Below, in pieces: positions 57,279 through 64,000 of a DNA stretch of 64,000 bases. The number at the start of each line of letters is the position of its first letter. Within the stretch, counting starts at the first letter, position 1. Source of the DNA: Mesobacillus maritimus (GTDB lineage: Bacteria; Bacillota; Bacilli; Bacillales; Cytobacillaceae); the NCBI RefSeq assembly GCF_023715205.1, contig NZ_JAMBNR010000007.1:202517-266516 (forward strand), in the 5' to 3' direction. Position numbers and translations under genes: made by a program. The notes beneath the pieces were generated by a model, which ran no database searches, had not been told where the DNA came from, and saw only the letters and a program-made list of their open reading frames with translations.

Positions 57279-59945
57279 TTATTCGTTCTCTTCATCTGAA
57301 GGTGGCTCTGCGTTTGTTTCCTCGGTTTCGGACTCATCATCAGCATTTTCTTCTGGGTCATTAGGGTTTTCATTCCCATTGTTGTTTCCGTTGCCGTTAT
57401 TATCGCCGTTGCCATTATCATTTCCATTTCCATTTCCGTTGCTTCCTTCATTTCCATTTCCATTTCCATTGCCATTATCATTCCCGTTGTTATTTCCGCT
57501 GCCATTACCAGAATCTTCTTCAGTGCCGTCCTCATTTTGGTCAGCATTTTCTTCCTCGTCTACTTCTTCTTCTGGTAAGGTTTCTTGGTCAGGGATTTTC
57601 ACTGAGGCAGTAACAGCATCGCTTCGTTTTTCTCCTATGATTGCGACTACTTTAAAAGCATAAGTTCTACCAGGATCTGGGCTGGAAACTTTTAGCGCAG
57701 TATCACTAGTTGTCTTTAGCAATTGATCTGATCCGCCATCAATCGACGCGCTTACATCAAAACTAACATTCTTGTCTTTATCATAATCCCAAGAAAGGAC
57801 AATTTCATTAGCTGTTTCATCATAATTAGCTGAAAGCTTGCTAGGAGCCTTTAGTTTTTCAAACCTTTTGGAAGTTTCAGTAGGACTACTACCTTTAACA
57901 GCTAATTCGTATATAATCTGATCTTTAGGAGTAAAATCACTAGCGAGTTTTGCTGGCATCGTCCCTTTTTCAATTGCTACTTGAACGACACTATCAGGCT
58001 GAGTGAAATCTGGTGTATCAATATTTTTAGAGATTTCAGATACGATCCCTTTAAATAATTTTTGTGGAATTTTTTGCTGGTAGCCATCCGCTAATAATGG
58101 TTTTGATCTTTTCTCATATCCGGTCCAAATGGCTGCTGTGTATCTACTTGTATATCCAACAAACCAAGAGTCAGGGACGGCGCCATCTGGAATATTCCAA
58201 TCTCGCATCTGATCATCGGTATAGTTTGTTGTACCTGTTTTACCGGCGACCTGAAGATTACTAATTGCAGCTTCTGTTCCTGTCCCGCTTTGTACTGCTG
58301 TTTTTAGCATGTCGGTAATCATATAGGCAGTATAATCCTTCATGGCAACTTCAGATTCAGGTGAAAGGTCTATCTCCGTATTGTCACGAAGGACAATTTT
58401 TCGAACTGCATGTGGGTCAGTATAGTACCCGTTATTCCCAAATGCGGCATAAGCTCCCGCCATTTCTAGTGGTGACAAATCATATGAACCAAGTGCAGCT
58501 GATTCAGTAAGTTGTTCTGGCAATGAGTCCCCAAGACCAAGATTTTCTGCAAAGTCTCGTGCGCGCTCAAGTCCTACTTCTTGTAGGGCTTGGAGAGCCG
58601 GTATATTTCTTGATTGTGCTAATGCACTCCTCATAGTCATTGGACCATAATATTGATTATTCCAGTTTGAAATGGGTTCGCCATTTGAATATTGGTATGG
58701 TTTGTCTTCCAACATATGATAGGTTCCCCAATTAAGATAATCGATTGCAGGTGCATAATCTAGAATTGGTTTTATTGTTGAACCAACCTGACGTTTCATA
58801 TCAGTCGCATAATTCCAACCGCGTTCACCTTCGCGGTTGCGCCCACCGCCAATTGCTCGAATTTCACCTGTTTGTGTATCTAGAAGAACAATTCCTGACT
58901 GCATTTCATCGTTTGGAAATTCAACAATCTCATTCGTATTAAGCGCGTTTTCTACATTAGTTTGAGCATTTGGGTCTAATGTAGTGTAAATTTTTAGTCC
59001 ATCAGAGAAGACGTCAAAATCTCCTTGTGCTTCTACTTCATCAATTACACGGTCTACAAACGCATCATAAGGCTTTTCCTTGCGTTTTTCTCGTTCTTCT
59101 TCTGGAACTAACGTCGAAGTAACGGGAATATCTTGTGCCTCTTTCATTTCTTCTGCTGTTATAAACCCATGTTGATGCATAAGTGACAATACAATATTCC
59201 GTCGTTTTTCTGCTCTTTCTGGATTTGTAAAAGGATTGTAGTTGTTAGGGCTTTGTGGAATCCCTGCTAGTAAGGCAGCTTCATGTAACTCGATATCCTT
59301 TAGCTCTTTACCAAAATAAATCTTTGCAGCTGTTCCAATCCCATGACTGTTTTCTGACATGAAAATCTTGTTGAAATACATTTCAAAGATTTCCTCTTTG
59401 GTATACTTTTGCTCTAGCTGGAAGGAAAGCCATGCTTCTTCCGCTTTTCGGTCGATTGTTTTATCAAAAGATAGAAAATAGTTTTTAACGACCTGTTGTG
59501 TAATGGTACTTGCTCCTTCCGAACCAAATCCGTCAGTTACATTGGCGATTACAGCACCGACAAGCCGGATAGGGTCGAGCCCATTATGCTTATAGAATCG
59601 GACATCTTCCGTAGCAATGACCGCATTTTCTACAATATCAGGTATATCCTCGTACTCGATATAATCCCGATTTTCTGAACCAACTACCCTTATCAATTCA
59701 TTATTCATATCATAGATTTCTGAAGAAATCGGATCCTTTAGCATCGTTTCGTCTAGTTTAGGAGCATCACTAACCATGTAGGCGAATGTACCGACTCCGG
59801 CGAGAAGCCCAATTATTCCTATAATCACTAGCCCGAGAAATATTTTTTTGAACATACCCTTTGAGGACTTTTTTTGGGTAGGCTTCTTCTTTTTCTCTGC
59901 CAGTTGTTTACGGCGTTCCTCCCTTGTTTGAGGTTTATCTGCCAT
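57279..59945 (-). CDS. ponA: Penicillin-binding protein 1A (class A, bifunctional)
   Basis: PBP1A polymerises and cross-links peptidoglycan at the membrane. The 888-aa protein has a basic cytoplasmic tail and one membrane helix (about 33-55). The transglycosylase domain has EDVRFYKHNGLDP and the transpeptidase has VGSTIKP (nucleophile Ser), SRN and AGKTGTTNYT. A fibronectin-like domain (about 695-790) and a low-complexity Asn/Gly/Glu/Asp tail of about 90 residues follow. B. subtilis PonA has a comparable tail. It is followed by nothing on its strand and preceded 39 bp upstream by recU, as in B. subtilis. Confidence 0.95.
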   Translation of the reverse strand: MADKPQTREERRKQLAEKKKKPTQKKSSKGMFKKIFLGLVIIGIIGLLAGVGTFAYMVSDAPKLDETMLKDPISSEIYDMNNELIRVVGSENRDYIEYEDIPDIVENAVIATEDVRFYKHNGLDPIRLVGAVIANVTDGFGSEGASTITQQVVKNYFLSFDKTIDRKAEEAWLSFQLEQKYTKEEIFEMYFNKIFMSENSHGIGTAAKIYFGKELKDIELHEAALLAGIPQSPNNYNPFTNPERAEKRRNIVLSLMHQHGFITAEEMKEAQDIPVTSTLVPEEEREKRKEKPYDAFVDRVIDEVEAQGDFDVFSDGLKIYTTLDPNAQTNVENALNTNEIVEFPNDEMQSGIVLLDTQTGEIRAIGGGRNREGERGWNYATDMKRQVGSTIKPILDYAPAIDYLNWGTYHMLEDKPYQYSNGEPISNWNNQYYGPMTMRSALAQSRNIPALQALQEVGLERARDFAENLGLGDSLPEQLTESAALGSYDLSPLEMAGAYAAFGNNGYYTDPHAVRKIVLRDNTEIDLSPESEVAMKDYTAYMITDMLKTAVQSGTGTEAAISNLQVAGKTGTTNYTDDQMRDWNIPDGAVPDSWFVGYTSRYTAAIWTGYEKRSKPLLADGYQQKIPQKLFKGIVSEISKNIDTPDFTQPDSVVQVAIEKGTMPAKLASDFTPKDQIIYELAVKGSSPTETSKRFEKLKAPSKLSANYDETANEIVLSWDYDKDKNVSFDVSASIDGGSDQLLKTTSDTALKVSSPDPGRTYAFKVVAIIGEKRSDAVTASVKIPDQETLPEEEVDEEENADQNEDGTEEDSGNGSGNNNGNDNGNGNGNGNEGSNGNGNGNDNGNGDNNGNGNNNGNENPNDPEENADDESETEETNAEPPSDEENE

Positions 59946-59984
59946 ATAAATTCCTTCCTTTCTTAAAACAACAAGTTAAAAATT

Positions 59985-60593
59985 TTAATTAAAATGATAG
60001 AGTGAATCAAGAACTTTAAGGTAGTCAATTCTAGGTGTGAAACCTAGCGGAATATGGTGACCATGGGTTTCTATCTCCCCTTTTGTAATTGACTTACGTC
60101 CACCTTGCAGCATTCTTTCCCAAAAATTAAGCAAATGGTTCGCTTCTAATAGGTAAACTTCCTCTAAGGTTGTAAAGCGTAAAATGACAAAACAAATTCC
60201 TTGGTGACTCAAGACTCCAGCCATATGCTGGATTTGATGGTCATGAAAATTTTTTAACGGAAAGGAACTTGAAAACTTTGTCTCCTTTGCTTCAAAGTCA
60301 ATATATTTTCCTTTGTAAATTCCATTGTAGTCAGTAGTAGATGCTTGTTTAAAATAAGCCTCCTTAATAACTGCCGCACTCCTTTTTGGGTAGTCTACAT
60401 TCACAATTTGAACCGGAGTTGGCTTTTTATGAATAATCGCAATCTGTCTCTCTAAATAATAAGTATTTGATTCATTTAAATCTTCCTCAAGTGTCATCCC
60501 CCGATTACTGTATGTACTACTTTTTAATCCTTTTAGTACGGTTTTATTGGTATTTGGAACATACTGCTTTCCATTCGGATAATGAAACTTCAT
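59985..60593 (-). CDS. recU: Holliday junction resolvase RecU
   Basis: RecU cleaves Holliday junctions and is needed for recombination and chromosome segregation. The 202-aa protein has the N-terminal [11 protein letters not shown] and [14 protein letters not shown]. The catalytic Asp, Glu and Lys lie in [20 protein letters not shown]. The start follows GAGGTG with 8-nt spacing. It forms a two-gene unit with ponA, a conserved pairing in bacilli, and is divergent from yppC. Confidence 0.95.
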   Translation of the reverse strand: MKFHYPNGKQYVPNTNKTVLKGLKSSTYSNRGMTLEEDLNESNTYYLERQIAIIHKKPTPVQIVNVDYPKRSAAVIKEAYFKQASTTDYNGIYKGKYIDFEAKETKFSSSFPLKNFHDHQIQHMAGVLSHQGICFVILRFTTLEEVYLLEANHLLNFWERMLQGGRKSITKGEIETHGHHIPLGFTPRIDYLKVLDSLYHFN

Positions 60594-60699
60594 CCCTTTA
60601 ACACCTCACAAGCTATTACTTATCATACCAAAACTTAACGATAAATGGCTGAATAAAAAGCCTCATTTCATCCTACCCTATAAAAAAAGGAGGGTAGGG

Positions 60700-61680
60700 A
60701 TGAATTATACCATTAAAGAGAGCAAGTCAAAGCTTTCAGATATTGAAAAAAACCTTCTTTTTAAAATTTATCTTGAAACTAACGATAAAAATATCGACAA
60801 TGTTTCAAGGACATCTGCATACTTTGATTTTTATTTGAAACATCCGGACATTATTTGGGCGTTTCTCGCAAGCATGGTTTCAAGAAATGGCGGCTATAAC
60901 ATGTGTGACTTAGAGGGAGAATGGTTTCCTAAGATCCTGGAATCTCCTATTCGTAAACAACTTTTTTTAACTTATGAACGGGCAAATTGGACGATATTTC
61001 ATGATGCTTATCCTCAGCTCCTCCTCTACCATTATTCGACGAAAATGGGCATGCCAATGTTTCATCTTCTCGCACATTTTCATGTTTCTTCATTTATGGT
61101 AAAAGAATGGAAAAATTATTGGGTTAATAGAGATAAACAAAGACTGATGAACGCGCTTATTGTCAATGAACAAAATGTGATCCATCATGCAGTTATTCAC
61201 CATCATTTTTATGAAAAAAAAGTCTTTCATTCTTTACGGTTTTTCTTTCAAGATTTTTTTCATTTTAGTGCTGTGTTATTGCCCACCATAAGAGGAGAAA
61301 TATACGGAGCTAGTGTGAACGGATTCAAATCTGTACATAAGCGGATTAACTTGGGGAAAAGGATCGCATCGGTTTTGTTTGACCCAGAGCTTTACCCATT
61401 TTTTTTAGAATTTGCTTTAAAAACAGAACATACTGGTTCAAGGTATGATTATGAACAATACATAGGAGGAAAGAAGCGGGATACCCCATTCTTAAGGATG
61501 AGCTTTCCAGTGATTGTACATCACAATCGATGGCAACCGGATTGGTTTTTACAGGGGAAGTTTCATCGGAAATGGATGAATCCCGAGGTTAAACATAAGC
61601 ACCCAGTCCTCCTCACCGAATGGTTTTTAAACAAACAAAAGCAGCTTCAGACTTACATAGCACTTAAAGATTTGATTTAA
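60700..61680 (+). CDS. yppC: DUF2515 family protein YppC
   Basis: The 326-aa protein matches YppC by its position next to recU and by FYLKHPDIIWAFLASMVSRN and RANWTIFHDAYPQLLLY. It is rich in aromatic residues and histidine, including an HHAVIHHHFYEKK stretch. The ATG follows AGGAGGG. No signal peptide or catalytic motif is clear. Function is unknown. Confidence 0.82.
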   Translation: MNYTIKESKSKLSDIEKNLLFKIYLETNDKNIDNVSRTSAYFDFYLKHPDIIWAFLASMVSRNGGYNMCDLEGEWFPKILESPIRKQLFLTYERANWTIFHDAYPQLLLYHYSTKMGMPMFHLLAHFHVSSFMVKEWKNYWVNRDKQRLMNALIVNEQNVIHHAVIHHHFYEKKVFHSLRFFFQDFFHFSAVLLPTIRGEIYGASVNGFKSVHKRINLGKRIASVLFDPELYPFFLEFALKTEHTGSRYDYEQYIGGKKRDTPFLRMSFPVIVHHNRWQPDWFLQGKFHRKWMNPEVKHKHPVLLTEWFLNKQKQLQTYIALKDLI

Positions 61681-61713
61681 AAAAGCAAGGGAGAACCCCT
61701 TGCTTCATTTTTG
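61681..61713 (+). terminator. Terminator of yppC
   Basis: AAGCAAGGG and CCCTTGCTT pair around GAGAAC, followed by CATTTTTG. Confidence 0.75.
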
Positions 61714-61756
61714 TGGTTATTGATAAAGTATGTTGAAAAATAGAAGTAGTTGTTAC

Positions 61757-61864
61757 TTAAGTAGAAGGTCTATCTGGACCTTCAAGCTTTTTGTCACCGT
61801 ATCCAGCTTTCTTTTCTTCCAGATGCTTAGGTTGTTGTTTATTAGCTTTTTCCTGTTTCTTCAT
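61757..61864 (-). CDS. Unnamed 35-residue charged protein
   Basis: A short minus-strand frame has a strong Shine-Dalgarno site, GGAGGTG, 8 nt before its ATG. The product begins MKKQEKANKQQPKHLEEKK, continues with an AGYGDKKLEGPDRP block and ends in ST. It has 18 charged residues or so and no hydrophobic core, like many small spore or stress proteins, but I cannot name the family. A plus-strand frame covering the same bases has no ribosome site. Confidence rests on the ribosome site and composition. Confidence 0.6.
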   Translation of the reverse strand: MKKQEKANKQQPKHLEEKKAGYGDKKLEGPDRPST

Positions 61865-62052
61865 ATGTTAACACCTCCGATTACTAGTTTGTTCAAACTG
61901 TTTAATTTCATGCGAAGTCAATGTCGAAACGTAGTAAGCAAGTAAAAAATACACTTTCTTTGCCGAATCTCTTCTAGTTTTGTCAACCACGAAGGACATC
62001 GCCTCAAAAGCACGAATGAATTAAGTAATCATGACTAATGGGAGGTTTGCAA

Positions 62053-62319
62053 ATGAAGGAAACAGGTATTGAACGGGAAGACTTGCTAATTATGCTTATG
62101 GAAATGAATCATCAGCTGGAAGACTTAGAAGCTGATTTGCACTCCTCAACTGTAAAGTACTGTAAGAACTGGTATCAGGCTCAAGAAAAGAGATTAATTC
62201 AATGTGATCAAAAACTCTCGTCAATTGAAAAGAAAGTAGAATCTTTTAAGGAAGACCACAATAGTGTTAATTTGCCGTATTCCGGACAAAAAGTGGTTAA
62301 ACTTGAACTAGGGTTTTAA
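62053..62319 (+). CDS. Small coiled-coil protein (yppD position)
   Basis: An 88-residue, mostly helical protein with heptad-like leucines at about 7-35 and 45-70 and two cysteines. The ATG at 62053 follows GGGAGG; the longer frame from 62038 overlaps that site. Its position between yppC and yppE corresponds to yppD in B. subtilis, but sequence identity could not be confirmed. Function unknown. Confidence 0.6.
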   Translation: MKETGIEREDLLIMLMEMNHQLEDLEADLHSSTVKYCKNWYQAQEKRLIQCDQKLSSIEKKVESFKEDHNSVNLPYSGQKVVKLELGF

Positions 62320-62388
62320 AACAAGATAAAATATGTGAGAAGAGTAGCTTTGTAAAAAGGCTGCTTTTATTTTTGAAGGAGGATTTTA

Positions 62389-62772
62389 ATGAAAACACCA
62401 AGAGAGTTACTAGATATGACAAAATCTTTAATACGAGAAAATCAGTTTATCAAGGCGAGATTTGAACAAGCCAAAGAATCCCAGGTAGAAGGCGATTTTT
62501 ATCAAGAGGTTAAGCCCTATGCGGATGAGATAAAGCAACTAACGGAGATATGGCGAGATGAATTCGTATCATGGTTAGCAGAGCACCCGCAAAAGAATCT
62601 CCACCACCAGCAAATTAATACAGTTACAGATAATATCCAAATGGTTTCGATTCAAGCGTTTTTCCCACGAACTAGTAGGAAAAGGTTTGTTGATCATGTA
62701 CAGTCTATTGAATATACCTTAAGCGTAGTACAGAGTGTCTTGGGAGAGCATTTGAGTAAACAAAAAAATTAA
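62389..62772 (+). CDS. yppE: DUF1798 family protein YppE
   Basis: The 127-aa protein is predicted to be a helical bundle and matches the YppE family by EVKPYADEIKQLTEIWRDEF and a conserved central QMVSIQAFFP. The ATG follows AAGGAGG. Function is unknown. It converges on yppF. Confidence 0.82.
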   Translation: MKTPRELLDMTKSLIRENQFIKARFEQAKESQVEGDFYQEVKPYADEIKQLTEIWRDEFVSWLAEHPQKNLHHQQINTVTDNIQMVSIQAFFPRTSRKRFVDHVQSIEYTLSVVQSVLGEHLSKQKN

Positions 62773-62793
62773 GCACCCGTTACTCGGGTACCT
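62768..62793 (-). terminator. Weak minus-strand terminator after yppF
   Basis: On the minus strand, ACCCG and CGGGT pair around AGTAA, followed by GCTTAATTTTTTT. The stem is short. Confidence 0.45.
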
Positions 62794-62808
62794 ATTAAAA
62801 GAAACTCG

Positions 62809-63003
62809 TTAAGAATATTGTTTTAAATCTTCAGGAATAAAAGCGCCTTGAAGCTCGAGATCACGAACTAAAAGTCGATAATCATGGAAGGAAATTTCAT
62901 TTTGTACATACAATCTTTTGGCGAAATCCAACAATTCGTTAACATGTTCAGGAGAGTATTTCCTGACTTGACTAAACATCAAACTTAAATCTTGTACAGT
63001 CAT
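62809..63003 (-). CDS. yppF: YppF-like small protein
   Basis: A 64-residue helical protein starting MTVQDLSLMFSQVRKYSPEH, similar to B. subtilis YppF in size and sequence. The ATG follows GAAGGAGG. It is transcribed alone on the minus strand between yppE and yppG. Function is unknown. Confidence 0.8.
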   Translation of the reverse strand: MTVQDLSLMFSQVRKYSPEHVNELLDFAKRLYVQNEISFHDYRLLVRDLELQGAFIPEDLKQYS

Positions 63004-63194
63004 GAGTTTTCCTCCTTCAGCTTTTCTCCTATTTTACCATGAATATCCAAACAGACTTTATTTTTGCAAAAATGAAATTTCAGACAAGTTTCATCATGTT
63101 TAGACAAAATGGGGAATCTTCCCAAAGATTTCACCAAGTAGGCGATAACATCATAAACTGTTGTAGTGAAACTTACGAGGAGGTTGTTTAACCT

Positions 63195-63725
63195 ATGTTT
63201 AGACCAAATAATACATTTCCAATGTATTCCTCATATCTCTATCCAATTAGACATCCTAATCTTCCGATGAACTACAACAGTTTTGACAGTCGCATCATGC
63301 CCCAACAACCTGCCCCACACCCATTTGGGAATGTTCCAATGAATCATACCAGTCCATATCAACAACAAAATCACTATTCGTCAAGTCACTTAGGCTACGG
63401 TGGATATAACAACTACCAAAGTATGTATGGTCATAAGCAAGATATTTCACAGCTTTTGTTTGAAAATCCTCTCCAAACGCAAAATGAGATGCCATATTCA
63501 AGCTATTACCAATCTGATCTGCCATATCCAAATATGAACCCGTATCCGCAACAGAATTTCTTACCCAAACAGCCTGGCGGTTTTCAATCGGTCATGAATT
63601 CATTTAAAAACCAGGATGGAAATTTAGATTTAAACAAAATGGTTGATACGGCGGGGCAAATGATGAATGCTGTCACACAAGTATCCTCAATGGTCAAAGG
63701 TCTAGGAGGAATATTGAAGGCGTAG
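63195..63725 (+). CDS. yppG: YppG-like spore coat protein
   Basis: The 176-aa protein has a long Pro/Gln/Asn/Tyr-rich disordered N-terminal part (about 1-130) and a short C-terminal helical motif, QSVMNSFKNQDGNLDLNKMV..., ending in a Gly-rich segment. This composition is typical of spore coat proteins, and the position matches yppG. The ATG follows GAGGAGG. Its exact place in the coat is unknown. Confidence 0.8.
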   Translation: MFRPNNTFPMYSSYLYPIRHPNLPMNYNSFDSRIMPQQPAPHPFGNVPMNHTSPYQQQNHYSSSHLGYGGYNNYQSMYGHKQDISQLLFENPLQTQNEMPYSSYYQSDLPYPNMNPYPQQNFLPKQPGGFQSVMNSFKNQDGNLDLNKMVDTAGQMMNAVTQVSSMVKGLGGILKA

Positions 63726-63735
63726 ATACAGCACC

Positions 63736-63775
63736 AAAAAAGCCCTATGATCAAACATCAAAGGGCTTCCTATCG
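63736..63775 (+). terminator. Terminator of yppG
   Basis: AAGCCCT and AGGGCTT pair across a loop of about 15 bases, followed by CCTATC, so the T tract is poor. The CTCGCC hairpin 25 bp further on may be the main terminator. Confidence 0.45.
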
Positions 63776-63798
63776 CACGACTACGTCTCCATTTGTGG

Positions 63799-63820
63799 CT
63801 CGCCAACTGGCGAGTTTTTT
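63799..63820 (+). terminator. CTCGCC-type terminator, group II intron insertion site
   Basis: CTCGCC-AACT-GGCGAG followed by exactly six T, then the intron 5' end. It is the third copy of this hairpin in the window. Confidence 0.75.
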
Positions 63821-64000
63821 GTGCGACGGGCAGTCGCATTGAGTGTTGACTGAAGTCAACACTCTTCTTGCATTTTCGGACAGAGACGTCATTTCGATGA
63901 AACGACTGAAAGAAGAAAATGTAATAGAATCCCAGATGGTGAAAGTCCATCCCCGAGGAGACTGACCTAGCTCGGGAAGCTTAATCTAGGGCAGCACCCG
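63821..64000 (+). mobile_element. Group II intron, 5' part (class C by location), running off the window
   Basis: The element begins GTGCGACGGGCAG, fitting the GUGYG 5' splice-site consensus. It continues with a strong domain I hairpin (GAGTGTTGAC/GTCAACACTC, 63840-63863) and the conserved GGTGAAAGTCC near 63939. Only 180 bases are present, so neither the reverse transcriptase nor domains V and VI can be seen. Insertion directly downstream of a terminator stem and T run is characteristic of class C introns. Confidence 0.75.

Noticed and set aside
57370..57500. Short repeated DNA units as a CRISPR or tandem array
   Set aside because: They are degenerate codons for the Asn/Gly tail of PBP1A, in frame, with no spacers.
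57379..57663. Plus-strand frame rich in Pro, Leu, Phe and Ser opposite ponA
   Set aside because: It is the complement of the ponA tail repeat and lacks a start signal.
61730..61945. Plus-strand frame of 71 codons after yppC
   Set aside because: No Shine-Dalgarno site; it is the antisense shadow of the better supported 35-codon minus-strand gene.

Overview
The window is a 64 kb chromosomal segment of an AT-rich, endospore-forming member of the Bacillaceae. Gene order follows the Bacillus subtilis gudB-ypdA-prsW-sleB ... ponA-recU-yppG region almost gene for gene. Spore genes (sleB, ypeB, spoIVA, ypjB, yppG), both bacillithiol synthesis genes, a TRAP homologue and a b6c-type menaquinol:cytochrome c reductase all point to this group. 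The genus cannot be fixed from the sequence alone. Nearly everything is core chromosome. No rRNA, tRNA, CRISPR array, prophage or defence island was seen.

Layout. 0-7 kb: glutamate dehydrogenase, bacillithiol-disulfide reductase, asparaginase (minus strand), the PrsW protease and the sleB-ypeB germination pair. 7-17 kb: cmk-plsC-S1-fni, the yphA/yphB/ypzH set, der, gpsA, yphE and yphF. 17-24 kb: spoIVA, hbs, folE-mtrB, and hepS-menG-hepT-ndk (menaquinone). 24-31 kb: an aromatic operon aroF-aroB-aroH-hisC-tyrA-aroA that lacks the trpEDCFBA block found inside it in B. subtilis. 31-40 kb: a degenerate amidohydrolase-like protein, ypiA/ypiB/ypiF, qcrABC, ypjA/ypjB, a zinc peptidase and ypjC. 40-48 kb: a compact operon ypjD-dapB-mgsA-bshB1-bshA-cca-birA, then panBCD behind an attenuator-like leader. 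48-57 kb: dinG, ypmA-ypmB-aspB, a broken asnS, dnaD, nth and ypoC. 57-64 kb: ponA and recU (minus strand), then small ypp genes.

The genes form several working modules. Menaquinone synthesis (hepS/menG/hepT) feeds the qcrABC complex. Shikimate/chorismate genes serve tyrosine, phenylalanine and menaquinone. panBCD makes pantothenate. bshB1/bshA make bacillithiol and ypdA reduces its disulfide. Spore assembly and germination genes are scattered through the window.

The most unusual points are these. (1) asnS, adjacent to aspB, carries one nonsense codon, two compensating frameshifts and a Gly-to-Cys change in its motif-2 region, so it reads as a recent pseudogene of a normally important tRNA synthetase. 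(2) The right edge holds the 5' end of a group II intron placed directly after a terminator hairpin, as class C introns do; two near-identical, intron-free hairpins lie elsewhere in the window. (3) A small inverted-repeat element occurs at least three times, once where B. subtilis has ypfA. (4) A separate Bacillaceae-type repeat has a truncated second copy. (5) panB has a leader with a good promoter, stacked hairpins and a terminator. (6) TRAP is present without the trp operon. (7) Two small genes (48 and 35 codons) lie in apparently empty gaps. I found no clearly new multi-gene system.
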